The notes: generated from the letters alone by a model not told the origin. Shown: positions 1 to 9,188, counted from the stretch's first letter. The stretch is 64,000 nt of DNA from an uncultured Clostridia bacterium (GCA_927362715.1 CAKMIX010000014.1:1-64000); one strand, 5' to 3'. A program made the numbers and translations.

Positions 1-55
1 GAGCACGTCCTTGGTAAGGACGAGGTCACCAGTTCGAATCTGGTTAGCAGCTCCA
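1..55 (+). tRNA. tRNA-Thr(GGT), 5' end outside the window
   Basis: The visible part begins in the D-arm, followed by an anticodon stem-loop whose 7-base loop TTGGTAA places GGT (threonine, ACC/ACT codons) at 13-15. A T-arm with TTCGAAT loop and a 3' acceptor strand ending in an encoded CCA (53-55) follow. The first 20 or so bases lie before the window. Confidence 0.93.
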
Positions 56-59
56 TAAA

Positions 60-90
60 GAAGCCCGAATGCGGTTCGCGTTCGGGCTTC
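60..90 (+). terminator. Hairpin terminator after tRNA-Thr
   Basis: A perfect 10-bp stem (GAAGCCCGAA with TTCGGGCTTC), extendable inward by GCG/CGC, lies 5 bases after the tRNA CCA. The T-tract is weak (CTGCCTT), so efficiency is uncertain. Confidence 0.75.
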
Positions 91-199
91 TGCCTTCCGG
101 CGAAGCCGCCGGCGCGCGCAAGGGAAAGGCAGATAAGCGCACCGCAGGCACAGCCGTTTTCCACGCCTAAAAATTCTTTGAAAAACTGTGTTTTTTCGG

Positions 200-228
200 T
201 TGACTTTTACAAAAGGGCTTGGTATAAT
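200..228 (+). promoter_or_regulatory. Strong sigma-A promoter
   Basis: The -35 box TTGACT (200-205) and the perfect -10 box TATAAT (223-228) are 17 bp apart, with an extended -10 TGG just before it. Transcription would begin near 235 and serve the secreted protein starting at 289. Confidence 0.85.
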
Positions 229-288
229 AGCGAAGGTAACATGGTGTATTACCCTATTCTTTTGTATGCAGAAAGGATTTGGAAAGAC

Positions 289-972
289 ATGAAAAAGCTT
301 TCAGCTTGCCTTTTGGCTTTGGTCATGATGGTGGCCTTGTGCGTGCCCTCCTTTGCGGGGAATGCGGTCAATGCTTTGACGGACGTGAACGCCAAGGAGA
401 TCGGCGACGAGGTCGTTACATATGTGACTGCCAACGGGGTGACTGCTTTTGAGGATGACGCGCAGCGCGCGCAGATGGTGACCGCCGTCGTGCGCGGGCT
501 GGACATTGACAATTACAGCGATGATACCGCCAATGCGGCTTCCGTCGCGCTTGCCGTGGAAGCGCTGCAGGCGGACTATCCCGAAGATCTGACGGCAGAG
601 ACCGCTGCGACGCTGCAGACCGAACTGCTTGCCGCGATCGGGGATGCATATGCTGCGAGACCCGGCGTCAGCACTTTTGACCCGAGCCAGGTCGGCGACA
701 ATATCGCGTCCGGTTTCACGGACAGCGACCTTTCCGGTCTGTTTGATTCGCTGCGCAATGCGGTGACCGATCTGGGCGACCGTCTTGAGGGCGTGTTCCG
801 CCAGAACAGCGGCGAGGAGACGCCTACCGAACCGACCGACGAGGAAAATACCGGCAACGGTTCGGATTATGAAGACGCGGCTACCGGTGACACGGCTGTG
901 TTTGCAGTGGCCGGTGTAGCGGCAGTTTCGGCGATCGCGCTGGTGCTGACCCGCAAGAAAAAGAGCAAATAA
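289..972 (+). CDS. Secreted protein with C-terminal membrane anchor, unknown function
   Basis: The 227-residue product starts with a classical signal peptide (KK, hydrophobic core, cleavage near CVPSFA). A mostly helical, acidic middle region follows, then a Glu/Thr/Asn-rich linker, and a C-terminal cassette of TGD, a hydrophobic helix and the basic tail RKKKSK. That cassette resembles a sortase-type sorting signal with only TG conserved, so covalent anchoring is possible but unproven. ATG 289 is chosen because it begins the signal peptide, follows GAAAGGA and lies just downstream of the strong promoter at 200-228; an in-frame upstream codon at 178 precedes that promoter. No known family was recognised. 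Just downstream is the left end of the mobile element. Confidence 0.8.
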   Translation: MKKLSACLLALVMMVALCVPSFAGNAVNALTDVNAKEIGDEVVTYVTANGVTAFEDDAQRAQMVTAVVRGLDIDNYSDDTANAASVALAVEALQADYPEDLTAETAATLQTELLAAIGDAYAARPGVSTFDPSQVGDNIASGFTDSDLSGLFDSLRNAVTDLGDRLEGVFRQNSGEETPTEPTDEENTGNGSDYEDAATGDTAVFAVAGVAAVSAIALVLTRKKKSK

Positions 973-991
973 AACGGATCTAAAGTCCAGA

Positions 992-1019
992 TAAAAACGC
1001 ACCCCGGTTCGGTGGTGCA
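992..1019 (-). terminator. Terminator at left element edge, after the recombinase gene
   Basis: On the minus strand GCACCACC pairs with GGGGTGC around a GAACC loop and is followed by GTTTTT, a standard intrinsic terminator facing out of the element. A second hairpin (1039-1068, ACGGCATAG with CTATGCCGT) overlaps the recombinase stop codon. The region 992-1028 is closely related to the inverted copy at 14475-14511. Confidence 0.75.
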
Positions 1020-1059
1020 CAACAGTGATTTTTAGGATACGGCATAGTCGATTCATCGG

Positions 1060-2733
<1,674 letters not shown>

Positions 2734-2782
2734 CTAGTGGCAGGAAGGGATTATACCAGAACTGCTGCTAAAAGGCGAGGCT

Positions 2783-2959
2783 TTAATTGTTAGGTTTCTG
2801 AGAACTTTCGACGGTGTTTTTTGTGGGAATATTGTCTATAATCAGCCGCTTGAGCTTATCCTCCAGCGTTTCCTTCGCTGCTCGGCTAAACACATTCTCA
2901 ACGACATACCATTCACCGTCGATCAGTAGGCCGTTGTATCTGGGTAATATTACTTTCAT
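2783..2959 (-). CDS. Small TnpW-like element protein
   Basis: This 58-residue product has a central stretch FSRAAKETLEDKLKRLI resembling the short conserved core of transposon-encoded TnpW-type proteins, which sit beside TnpX-like recombinases in clostridial elements. The ATG at 2959 is preceded by AGAAGGCG. The gene lies between the capsid and recombinase genes in the same direction. The function of the family is not established; a role with the recombinase is inferred from position only. Confidence 0.65.
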   Translation of the reverse strand: MKVILPRYNGLLIDGEWYVVENVFSRAAKETLEDKLKRLIIDNIPTKNTVESSQKPNN

Positions 2960-2979
2960 ATAGCGCCTTCTTTCAATTT

Positions 2980-3018
2980 GACAGAGCGGCCACAGCTTTT
3001 TGCTGTGACCGCTTTGTC
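2980..3018 (-). terminator. Strong hairpin after the capsid gene
   Basis: A stem of about 17 bp (GACAAAGCGG paired with CCGCTCTGTC, continued by CACAGC/GCTGTG) with an AAAAA loop lies 9 bases after the capsid stop codon. The minus-strand 3' side has no T-run, so it may act as an RNA stabiliser or processing site rather than a full terminator. Confidence 0.5.
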
Positions 3019-3027
3019 GTTATGGGA

Positions 3028-3936
3028 TTACTTCATCTGCATTACACAGACTGCTTCGGGGCGGATGAGCTTTGCATCGATGGTTTCATAGCCGACATAG
3101 CCCACCTGCTGCTGGGGCATAAGGACTTCGGTGAGGGAGCGCATCGCGAAGGGTTTGCGGTCGATGATCCAGAAGTAACTGAAATCACCGAAGGCGATGG
3201 GTCTTGTGCCTGCTCCTTCGGTTTCGGAGGGCATGTAGTCGGAGATGTACACCGGCTTGCCGAGCAGGGTGTTGTCGCTGTGGTTCCAGAGGTAACCGCC
3301 ATCACCGTCGGTCATGATGCGGAGCTTGTATGCGGTTTCGTTGTTCATGATCCACACGCTGTTGCGACGATACTCCGGATCCTGTGCGAAGAACAGATCC
3401 ACAACGTCGCTGTAGTCAATGCCGAGGGCATAATGGCCGACCATGGCATCCTTTAGGAAGCCCTTCGGCGCGTTTACGCCATCGCCGTTGATGCAGGCAG
3501 CTTCTTCAGCACGGCCGATGCTTCTGGCAAACTCTCTGGTGACCTGTGTTTCTACATCGAAGCCTGCGTCGGCAGCGAAATCCTCGGAAATGCGGGTGGC
3601 ACAGCCGAGAGTGTGGCCGGTTAACTGGTAATCATCGTAGGTTTCCACGTTTTCAAAAAAGGTGGGATTCTTGTCGGTGAGCCAAGTGACCTCCGGCTCA
3701 TTGTCAAACGCCCAGATGGTGTAGTCACCCTTAGATGCGTTAGCAACATTACCGATGCGACGGAACAGGTTTTCCTTCTGGCGAAGTGCTTCGAACTTCT
3801 TGTTGGATTCGTATGGCAGTCTGTAGCTGCCGTTCTGGGTGTCGCGTCCACTTTCCAAAACGTCGGTGTGCGGGATTCTTCTCTTGGCTCTGGCTGCATT
3901 CCAGAACTCGCGATTGTATTCGGTGGTATGATACAT
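3028..3936 (-). CDS. HK97-fold phage major capsid protein
   Basis: The 302-residue product resembles phage_capsid family major capsid proteins. It shows the N-terminal segment with a NKKFEALRQ-type stretch, the EVTWLTD and CATRISEDF region, the CINGDG...PKGFL loop, the WIMNNETAYKLR helix, the LLGKPVYISDYMP strand and a C-terminal FGDFSYFWI. The N-arm is short, with no room for a delta/scaffold domain that a prohead protease would remove, so this is a mature-size subunit. The ATG at 3936 follows a good AAAAGGAGG. No portal, protease or terminase gene is nearby. Product identity is fairly secure; why the element needs a shell protein alone is unknown. An encapsulin-like role is a less likely alternative. 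Confidence 0.85.
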   Translation of the reverse strand: MYHTTEYNREFWNAARAKRRIPHTDVLESGRDTQNGSYRLPYESNKKFEALRQKENLFRRIGNVANASKGDYTIWAFDNEPEVTWLTDKNPTFFENVETYDDYQLTGHTLGCATRISEDFAADAGFDVETQVTREFARSIGRAEEAACINGDGVNAPKGFLKDAMVGHYALGIDYSDVVDLFFAQDPEYRRNSVWIMNNETAYKLRIMTDGDGGYLWNHSDNTLLGKPVYISDYMPSETEGAGTRPIAFGDFSYFWIIDRKPFAMRSLTEVLMPQQQVGYVGYETIDAKLIRPEAVCVMQMK

Positions 3937-3956
3937 ATTGGTGTTCCTCCTTTTAA

Positions 3957-4253
3957 TTAGCGGTTGCAGCAAGTGCATGCGTACATAGGCAGCACGTGCT
4001 TGTCTTTTGCGGGCATGATTTCTTCCAGTGTGCCGCCGCAGTTGGGGCACTTGATGTTGAAATAGTGGTACTTGTGAATGTCGGTGGGGTGCTTGGCCAG
4101 CAAACGATAGGTGCCGGGCACTGCGGTCTCCAGACAGAAGGTGGAGATTTTGAACGCTGCCTCAGCGCTGTCGTATGCGTGGTCGATGGGTCTCTTGTTC
4201 GCTCCCTGAATGCCTCTGCCATCGTGAGCGTAATACTTGAATAACTTGTCCAT
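3957..4253 (-). CDS. Small zinc-ribbon protein
   Basis: This 98-residue product has a C-terminal CPNCGG ... CTCC arrangement typical of a four-cysteine zinc ribbon. The N-terminal half has no recognisable motif. A strong AAGGAGG lies 8 bases before the ATG at 4253. It ends 20 bases before the capsid start and is co-oriented with it, so they are probably co-transcribed. Function not recognised; a DNA- or protein-binding accessory role is plausible. Confidence 0.75.
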   Translation of the reverse strand: MDKLFKYYAHDGRGIQGANKRPIDHAYDSAEAAFKISTFCLETAVPGTYRLLAKHPTDIHKYHYFNIKCPNCGGTLEEIMPAKDKHVLPMYACTCCNR

Positions 4254-4373
4254 TTATGGATCCTCCTTGAAAAAACTTGATTTATGGGGCTATACCCCTT
4301 CTTGATTTCCCGATTTTTCGTGTGTGACCCCACGCCCGTCTCGGGAAGAATAGGCGTAGAGCTTTGACTCCCC

Positions 4374-4571
4374 CTACCCGTCAATGCGGGTGCTGTGCTT
4401 GCAGTAGCTTTTCACATCATCCAGATCATACATGTGGATGGTGCTGCTGCCATCTTTGACGGAGTAGCGGATGTCCTTGGTGACAGTGATCGTGGTGCCA
4501 TCAGCCTTCTTATATCTGCGTCTACCGACGGCAAGGATTCTGCTGCCAAACAGCCTGTCCTTCCAGCTCAT
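4374..4571 (-). CDS. Small basic element protein, unknown
   Basis: This 65-residue product begins MSWKDRLFGSRI. It is rich in Lys/Arg early and acidic later (DLDDVKSYC). The ATG at 4571 follows AAGGAGGAAACAC and overlaps the stop of the upstream gene by 4 bases, indicating translational coupling. No family was recognised. Confidence 0.65.
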   Translation of the reverse strand: MSWKDRLFGSRILAVGRRRYKKADGTTITVTKDIRYSVKDGSSTIHMYDLDDVKSYCKHSTRIDG

Positions 4572-4843
4572 GTGTTTCCTCCTTCCTTGATAAGCTTGTA
4601 GCCGCGCTTGCGGCAATGTTCGACAGCATCGCGGTAGTAGCTGAAGAACACGGTGCTGGTGCCTCTCTGGATGCACCACGGCATGGGCGTCAGCGCGATG
4701 CTCCTGCGCAGGATTACCGGCTCACCATCTGCAGTGTGGTACATGGCAAACGCGTCCTTCTGGCTGTCACCGAAGTCTGCTGCATCCGGCATTTTCATCG
4801 GCATTCTGCCATCTCTTGTACTGTAAAACTTGTAGTTTCTCAC
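4568..4843 (-). CDS. Element protein of unknown function, GTG start
   Basis: The 91-residue product starts at GTG 4843, supported by AAAGGAG about 11 bases upstream; there is no ATG at this point. It has no membrane segment or recognised motif and contains a PWCIQRGTSTVFFSYY stretch. It is the first gene after the candidate origin and is coupled (4-base overlap) to the next small gene. Confidence 0.65.
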   Translation of the reverse strand: MRNYKFYSTRDGRMPMKMPDAADFGDSQKDAFAMYHTADGEPVILRRSIALTPMPWCIQRGTSTVFFSYYRDAVEHCRKRGYKLIKEGGNT

Positions 4844-4866
4844 GTGTTTTTTACTCCTTTCGTCTG

Positions 4867-4955
4867 TGTAGCAGGTTGTAGCAAGTAAAAATGGTTTTTT
4901 CTATAAAAGAAACGATTTTCAAAACAACCTATATTTCCTGCTACAAGCTGCTACA
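4867..4955. other. Candidate replication origin: paired iterons around an AT-rich core
   Basis: Two direct copies of TGTAGCA (4867-4873 and 4877-4883, 3 bp apart) are mirrored by two inverted copies TGCTACA (4939-4945 and 4949-4955, also 3 bp apart). The 55 bp between them are strongly AT-rich with A and T runs. The site lies directly after the primase-helicase gene. Iterons beside an AT-rich unwinding region next to a P4-type primase are how satellite and P4-like origins look. The same symmetry could also form a 16/17-bp RNA stem, so a terminator role is possible. Confidence 0.6.
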
Positions 4956-4961
4956 TGATGT

Positions 4962-7127
4962 TTATAGCGGCTGTGCGACACCGCTGATTCGGTATCCACA
5001 CAGTAGTGTGGTTGCGCCTCCACCTGTGACTGGGCGCTTTCGTGTTACTGTTGCAATGCTGCGTAGTGCTTGGTTGAAATTCCTCATATTCTCAGCGTAG
5101 CATCCATTCTCGGAACACCATCCACGGTAGGCTTCGTAGACAACGGATGTTCGGGTTTCTGCCATAGGAGCTGCCTCCAGCTTTTCCTCCACAAACTGCA
5201 TCACTTTATCGCTGTCCTGCTTGTACTCAGCGGTGGCTGCGATCACGGCTGCTGGTTGCGTCAGCCCTTCCTGCATAGCAAGTCGGTATCCCTCCACCAG
5301 CCAGTTGAGAATTGCGCTCTGATTCTTAGGTTTCGCAAACTCCGACTTCAATGTTCTGTCCTGCTCGGATTCCTCGAAGTGCCTATCAAAGGGGATAATC
5401 ACCACGCGGCCGCTGCTAAACAGCGTCATATCGTTGATTACCGGCAGATAGTTGGTGTTGATGTACAACTTGAATTGCGGCTTGAAATCAAAGCTGTTTT
5501 CATGTAGAAATCGCGCGTTGAGTGTATCATTGCCGGTCATGCTCTTGACCTGTGCTGCATTGAGCACCAATCCGCGTCCCGGCTCGGATATGTTGGTAAA
5601 TCGCACACCCGCCAGTCGAGCAATATCCTCGCTGGGTGTCTGGCTGCTGACATTCTGCTTAATGCTGATTGTCTCCGGTCTCGCGGTGCAGCCGTAGCTG
5701 CCCAACACCTTAAGAACACTCTCGCACAATGTGCCTTTGCCGTTTCGGGTCTTTGCGCCATAGAGGATGAACAAACACTCATGGCGGGTATCGCCGCTAA
5801 TGCCGTAACCCAGCGCCTTCTGCAAGAATTTGGCTGTGTTTGCGTTACCGCTGGTGATCTCATCCACAAAGGTGAGGAATCTGCTGCAGCGTGCTGTGGG
5901 GTTATATTCTACATCGCTGATCTTTGTCAGCCTGTCCTCAGCACGATGCTCGGTGAATTCCATGCTATCCAGATGCAAGGTGCCGTTCCTACAATTGAAT
6001 ACATAGGGGTCGCAATCAAACTCACTCATGGCGATGGGGTAAATACCCTGTGCATCGCGGAGAATGGTATCGCGTACACGGCGAGTCTGCCATTTGCCGC
6101 AATACTTGAGGAACTCCTGCCGCTTCTGCTCATCCTGTATGGATAGTGCGTATATGAGCATAGCATCTGCCAGTTCCTTGCAATATTCCATAGCCTTGAG
6201 GTTTCCAACGTCTGCGCTCCATACACCGTCAGCATAGCAGTACCAGCTTTTGCGCTCTGGCACATAGCGGACGATATCCTTGTAGTAATCCGCGAACAGA
6301 CGGCTGGCACCGATATCTGACCATGCATATCTGCGGCCGCTCTCCGGCCGCATGGCAGCCAGCTTTTCTGACGGTGTGTTGAATTGCTCGGGTGGAATGT
6401 AATCGTCCCGAACGGCAATCCGCTCACCGAACTTCTTAGCGCTGCTCCATATACTTGCCAGCTCATCCTCCGACAGAGGCGGCACGCAACGTTCCGCTTC
6501 TATCTTGAACAATTGTTCCGCTTTGGCTGTATCACCATATCGCTTGATGAGTTTTCCTGCTTTCTGTGACAGTGTTGCGTTGCGGCTACCTGCTGTGATC
6601 GCTGTGGGTAGCACCTGATCCACCGTTTTGTCACCTTCGAAAAACATAACCTCCGACTGTTCGGTGCCGAAGTAGAAGCGAGCTGCGTCCAGCGCATTTT
6701 CATCAAACCACGGGAACTGTTTCTGGATTTGGTGCTTCGTGGCTGTGTATGCTTTGCTGTCCGTTACCTTCTCCACAGGGAAGTAGCAGTGGAACTTGGG
6801 GCGAGCTGCGCGGCCGTTCTTTTCCTTCATATGATTGCGACTGTAGCAGACCGCAAATGTCACATCGGGAAATGACGCCACCACATCCTCCGGCTGTTTC
6901 CACTGTGCGGGATCCTCGCTGTGATCATTGTCGCAATCCATAGGGATACAGTCCGACCATTCGAAGCCTGCCGCGCTGCGCTTATGATCGCGGTACATAG
7001 CGCACACGTGATCGTGCTGCATTGCCCGCTCCAGCGATGCGATATCTCTTACTTCCACCTCGGTGGGGTAGATGCAATTCTTTGCGTTGCCGGTGCGGCT
7101 TGCGGTGTAGATGGTAAATCCTTTCAT
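4962..7127 (-). CDS. Primase-helicase (AEP primase + SF3 D5-type helicase)
   Basis: This 721-residue replication protein would prime and unwind element DNA. The N-terminal part has archaeo-eukaryotic primase motifs: DCD at 64-66 (metal binding) and KFH at 111-113. A middle D5_N-type region (about 270-420) includes FNCRNGTLHL. The C-terminal SF3 helicase has Walker A GAKTRNGKGT at 457-466, a following Walker B/C region including NISEPGRG, and LYINTNYLP. The length fits phage/plasmid P4-family primases. The ATG at 7127 follows AAAGGAGGTGA. It lies 39 bases after the excisionase-like gene and directly before the candidate origin. Confidence 0.92.
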   Translation of the reverse strand: MKGFTIYTASRTGNAKNCIYPTEVEVRDIASLERAMQHDHVCAMYRDHKRSAAGFEWSDCIPMDCDNDHSEDPAQWKQPEDVVASFPDVTFAVCYSRNHMKEKNGRAARPKFHCYFPVEKVTDSKAYTATKHQIQKQFPWFDENALDAARFYFGTEQSEVMFFEGDKTVDQVLPTAITAGSRNATLSQKAGKLIKRYGDTAKAEQLFKIEAERCVPPLSEDELASIWSSAKKFGERIAVRDDYIPPEQFNTPSEKLAAMRPESGRRYAWSDIGASRLFADYYKDIVRYVPERKSWYCYADGVWSADVGNLKAMEYCKELADAMLIYALSIQDEQKRQEFLKYCGKWQTRRVRDTILRDAQGIYPIAMSEFDCDPYVFNCRNGTLHLDSMEFTEHRAEDRLTKISDVEYNPTARCSRFLTFVDEITSGNANTAKFLQKALGYGISGDTRHECLFILYGAKTRNGKGTLCESVLKVLGSYGCTARPETISIKQNVSSQTPSEDIARLAGVRFTNISEPGRGLVLNAAQVKSMTGNDTLNARFLHENSFDFKPQFKLYINTNYLPVINDMTLFSSGRVVIIPFDRHFEESEQDRTLKSEFAKPKNQSAILNWLVEGYRLAMQEGLTQPAAVIAATAEYKQDSDKVMQFVEEKLEAAPMAETRTSVVYEAYRGWCSENGCYAENMRNFNQALRSIATVTRKRPVTGGGATTLLCGYRISGVAQPL

Positions 7128-7166
7128 TTTCTTTCACCTCCTTTCGGTGTTGTGGTTGGTGTTGAG

Positions 7167-7337
7167 TTAGTTTGCATTTTCCTTCAACCATTCCTTAAAT
7201 GCGTCTACGGGAACAAGAATTCTTGTTCCGATGCGGATAGTGGGGAATCCATCTCGCTTGGTGAGCTCATACGCCTTTGGCAAGCTGATCCCCATATGCG
7301 CGGATAATTCCTGCACGCTCATCGTTGCTTTCTCCAT
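7167..7337 (-). CDS. Excisionase-like small HTH protein
   Basis: This 56-residue protein has the compact winged-HTH pattern of excisionase/AlpA-type proteins: SVQELSAHMGISLPKAYEL (helix-turn-helix), then the strand FPTIRIGTRILVPV and the helix FKEWLKE. AAGGAGGTG precedes the ATG at 7337. In related elements this protein sets recombination direction with the integrase and may activate element genes. It is the second gene of the leftward operon, directly before the primase. Confidence 0.85.
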   Translation of the reverse strand: MEKATMSVQELSAHMGISLPKAYELTKRDGFPTIRIGTRILVPVDAFKEWLKENAN

Positions 7338-7393
7338 GTGTTTCACCTCCTTCTTCTTGAAAATGGGTACAAAAATACCACCCTCAAATCGCC

Positions 7394-7570
7394 TTAGACG
7401 GCAACCTTAGGTGGCTGGTGTTGTACCGATGCGGTTTTCTGTGCGGCCATGATGTTTCGTACTGCCAAGTACGGTGTGGGATCTTGGTATCCGTACATGT
7501 TGCGGTATTCGATTCTTTCCTCTTTGGCCTTCATTCTGCGATTCTCTCGCTGCTTCTTTCTGGACTTCAT
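7394..7570 (-). CDS. Small basic element protein
   Basis: The 58-residue product begins with a very basic helix (MKSRKKQRENRRMKAKEER), followed by YGYQDPTPYLAVRNIM. Proteins with a basic head and an 'YG..D.T.Y.AV.NI' core accompany primase genes in clostridial phages and islands, as I recall. ATG 7570 is chosen over an upstream in-frame ATG because it follows AAAGGAGCAGCAGG. It is the first gene of the leftward operon, downstream of the minus-strand promoter at 7686-7714. Function unknown; nucleic-acid binding is likely from its charge. Confidence 0.6.
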   Translation of the reverse strand: MKSRKKQRENRRMKAKEERIEYRNMYGYQDPTPYLAVRNIMAAQKTASVQHQPPKVAV

Positions 7571-7671
7571 CCTGCTGCTCCTTTCTTTTGGTTTTGGATA
7601 GACTACCCCCTTGGGTCTCGCGGGAAGGCCTATTGGCACCATCCGCTAAAAGCATTTGCTATGGTTTGCTC

Positions 7672-7700
7672 TTGCTTTTATCCTAATTATACAGTATAAT
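7672..7700 (+). promoter_or_regulatory. Rightward promoter of the zinc-finger gene
   Basis: TTGCTT (7672-7677) and TATAAT (7695-7700) are separated by 17 bp. It drives the gene starting at 7765 and is interleaved with the leftward promoter. Confidence 0.75.
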
Positions 7701-7714
7701 GTCACCAGAAACAA
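7686..7714 (-). promoter_or_regulatory. Leftward promoter of the element backbone operon
   Basis: On the minus strand TTGTTT (7714-7709) and TATAAT (7691-7686) are separated by 17 bp. It points to the small basic protein, excisionase, primase and capsid genes. Its -10 box lies 4 bp from the -10 box of the rightward promoter, so the two polymerases would compete for one site. Confidence 0.7.
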
Positions 7715-7741
7715 ATTCTTGCCGGTGACGCTTACGGTGAC
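7701..7741. promoter_or_regulatory. Candidate operator: three GGTGAC half-sites
   Basis: GTCACC at 7701-7706 is the inverse of GGTGAC at 7724-7729 and 7736-7741; the last two form a CGGTGAC direct repeat with a 12-bp period. They lie in the spacer of the leftward promoter and the transcribed start of the rightward one. A repressor binding here could switch the element between quiet and replicating states. The cognate protein is not identified. Confidence 0.5.
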
Positions 7742-7764
7742 ACATCGGCCTTATGGAGCAAAGT

Positions 7765-8829
7765 ATGGGTTATTATAGGGAAAACTTTGATTTTGAATAT
7801 GAGATTGATAGGGCAACTGACATTTTAGGTTTTGGCGAAATTGGTGGTGTCGGGCAGCTGGGCTACAAAGTTACCCAGTTTGCGCAATACGATTGGGATT
7901 ATATGAATGATGATCTCGTTGCGTATCCTGTTATTAACGGTACCGAATCGGATTACAAGAGCTATTCCGATATTAGTGGTGGTATGCTGTTGTCCAGTCT
8001 TTGTAACTTAGCACGCATTATCGACAATCCCGAAACAAAGCAAGAGCCATTTGAACTGATCATCCGGTGGTGCAAAAAATTCATTCATCCGTATTTCGTC
8101 GACGATGTAAATACTCTTGTTCGCGATCCCAACTTCACGCCAGTCGAAATAGCTATGGTATTAAAGAAGGAAGCGACCTTCTCCATATCCAAATTCATGG
8201 AGGATCTAAACCGTATTTACTATGCTTCTCGTTTTTATGCTGCCATTGATGCTGCCTGCATGGGACAGGAAGAATTGATACTAGATATCTGCAAAGCAGG
8301 CCGCTATTTCGATCCTGTTCCGTATTTTGAAAAGTACCGTTATGTTCCCGTGGAACAACCCGACGCAGATTATTCCTCTGCCGGTGGCGATCTGCTGCAG
8401 GAAATGATGATTGATGCAAAAATGAAAGGGCAGCCGTTGGATAATGATATTGTCCGCACTCCGTATGATGATTATGATGAACTACGCGCAAAGCTGGTGG
8501 ACTTGATTCCGTCCTTCCAAATGCGTCCCAAGCTACATGCAAAATCCAACCGCTATATCTTTTCTGCCGATGTTCATTCTATCTTTGACATAGCATGGTA
8601 CACCTTCGCACGCATGGTTGTTGATGATGCGCCGCCGGAGAAGAAAACGGAAAACAAGGAATATACCGGTGTTGTTGCTGTCTGCATCAATTGCGGTCGC
8701 TACTTTTATCGCAAGCGCGGCAACCAAATGTACTGTCGCCGCAAAGAATGTCAGAGCGCACGAAAGGCGAAAAATCAAAAAGATAAACGCGCCCGTGATC
8801 GTCTGGAAAAAGCAAACGAATCTGAATAA
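7765..8829 (+). CDS. Unknown protein with C-terminal CGNR-like zinc finger
   Basis: The 354-residue product has a long acidic, helical N-terminal part with no recognised motif. Its C-terminal zinc knuckle has CINCGRYF ... MYCRRKEC, followed by a strongly basic tail (RKAKNQKDKRARDR). This layout resembles DUF6076-type proteins and CGNR zinc-finger transcription factors. ATG 7765 is preferred because GGAG lies 6 bases upstream; an in-frame ATG at 7753 has no ribosome site. It is divergent from the backbone operon and is the obvious candidate to bind the GGTGAC operator. Without a recognised effector domain, regulator and anti-phage sensor remain equally possible. Confidence 0.75.
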   Translation: MGYYRENFDFEYEIDRATDILGFGEIGGVGQLGYKVTQFAQYDWDYMNDDLVAYPVINGTESDYKSYSDISGGMLLSSLCNLARIIDNPETKQEPFELIIRWCKKFIHPYFVDDVNTLVRDPNFTPVEIAMVLKKEATFSISKFMEDLNRIYYASRFYAAIDAACMGQEELILDICKAGRYFDPVPYFEKYRYVPVEQPDADYSSAGGDLLQEMMIDAKMKGQPLDNDIVRTPYDDYDELRAKLVDLIPSFQMRPKLHAKSNRYIFSADVHSIFDIAWYTFARMVVDDAPPEKKTENKEYTGVVAVCINCGRYFYRKRGNQMYCRRKECQSARKAKNQKDKRARDRLEKANESE

Positions 8830-8835
8830 CGCAAA

Positions 8836-8873
8836 AAGCGCTACCACACCTGTCTCCAGATGTGATGGCGCTT
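8836..8873. terminator. Bidirectional terminator between convergent genes
   Basis: AAGCGC pairs with GCGCTT, with an inner stem CACA/TGTG and CTG/CAG. GCTGTTTT follows on the plus strand and there are A-runs on the other side. It separates the zinc-finger gene from the leftward gene ending at 8880. Confidence 0.65.
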
Positions 8874-8879
8874 GCTGTT

Positions 8880-9176
8880 TTAATTCATTTTGGGGTCTGT
8901 GATGTCGCTGGTACTGATCATGGCCTCCAGTGCCAGCCGCATGCCGAGCTTGAATCCCAGCGTGAAGGATGTAACCTCGTTAGCATCGTTCAGCTCCGAC
9001 GCGCAGTCCTTGAACTTTTCGAACGTCTCCTGCTGCGCCTGTGTCAACGTTTGCATAAGGTCATCTTCGTTGCGCGTCACCAAATGCAGTAGATGCGAGT
9101 ATGTGCCGCCTTTGACGATGTCCCGGTCGCACGGGGTAACGTTGCCGTAGTATAGTTCCTCTATGATGTTCCGCAC
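8880..9176 (-). CDS. DUF6809-like small protein
   Basis: The 98-residue product starts with MRNIIEELYYGNV, the recognisable opening of small Firmicutes proteins classed as DUF6809, followed by a helical region and the closing motif FTLGFKLGMRLALEAM. No enzymatic residues are apparent. The function of the family is not known to me; members are frequent in mobile elements. It lies 12 bases after the gene at 9189-9500 in the same direction, so the two form an operon. Confidence 0.75.
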   Translation of the reverse strand: MRNIIEELYYGNVTPCDRDIVKGGTYSHLLHLVTRNEDDLMQTLTQAQQETFEKFKDCASELNDANEVTSFTLGFKLGMRLALEAMISTSDITDPKMN

Positions 9177-9188
9177 GTTGTCACCCCC

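Noticed and set aside
1-55. tRNA-Thr as the attachment site of the mobile element
   Set aside because: About 930 bp and a chromosomal gene separate it from the recombinase, no tRNA 3' duplicate was seen near 14.5 kb, and large serine recombinases rarely use tRNAs.
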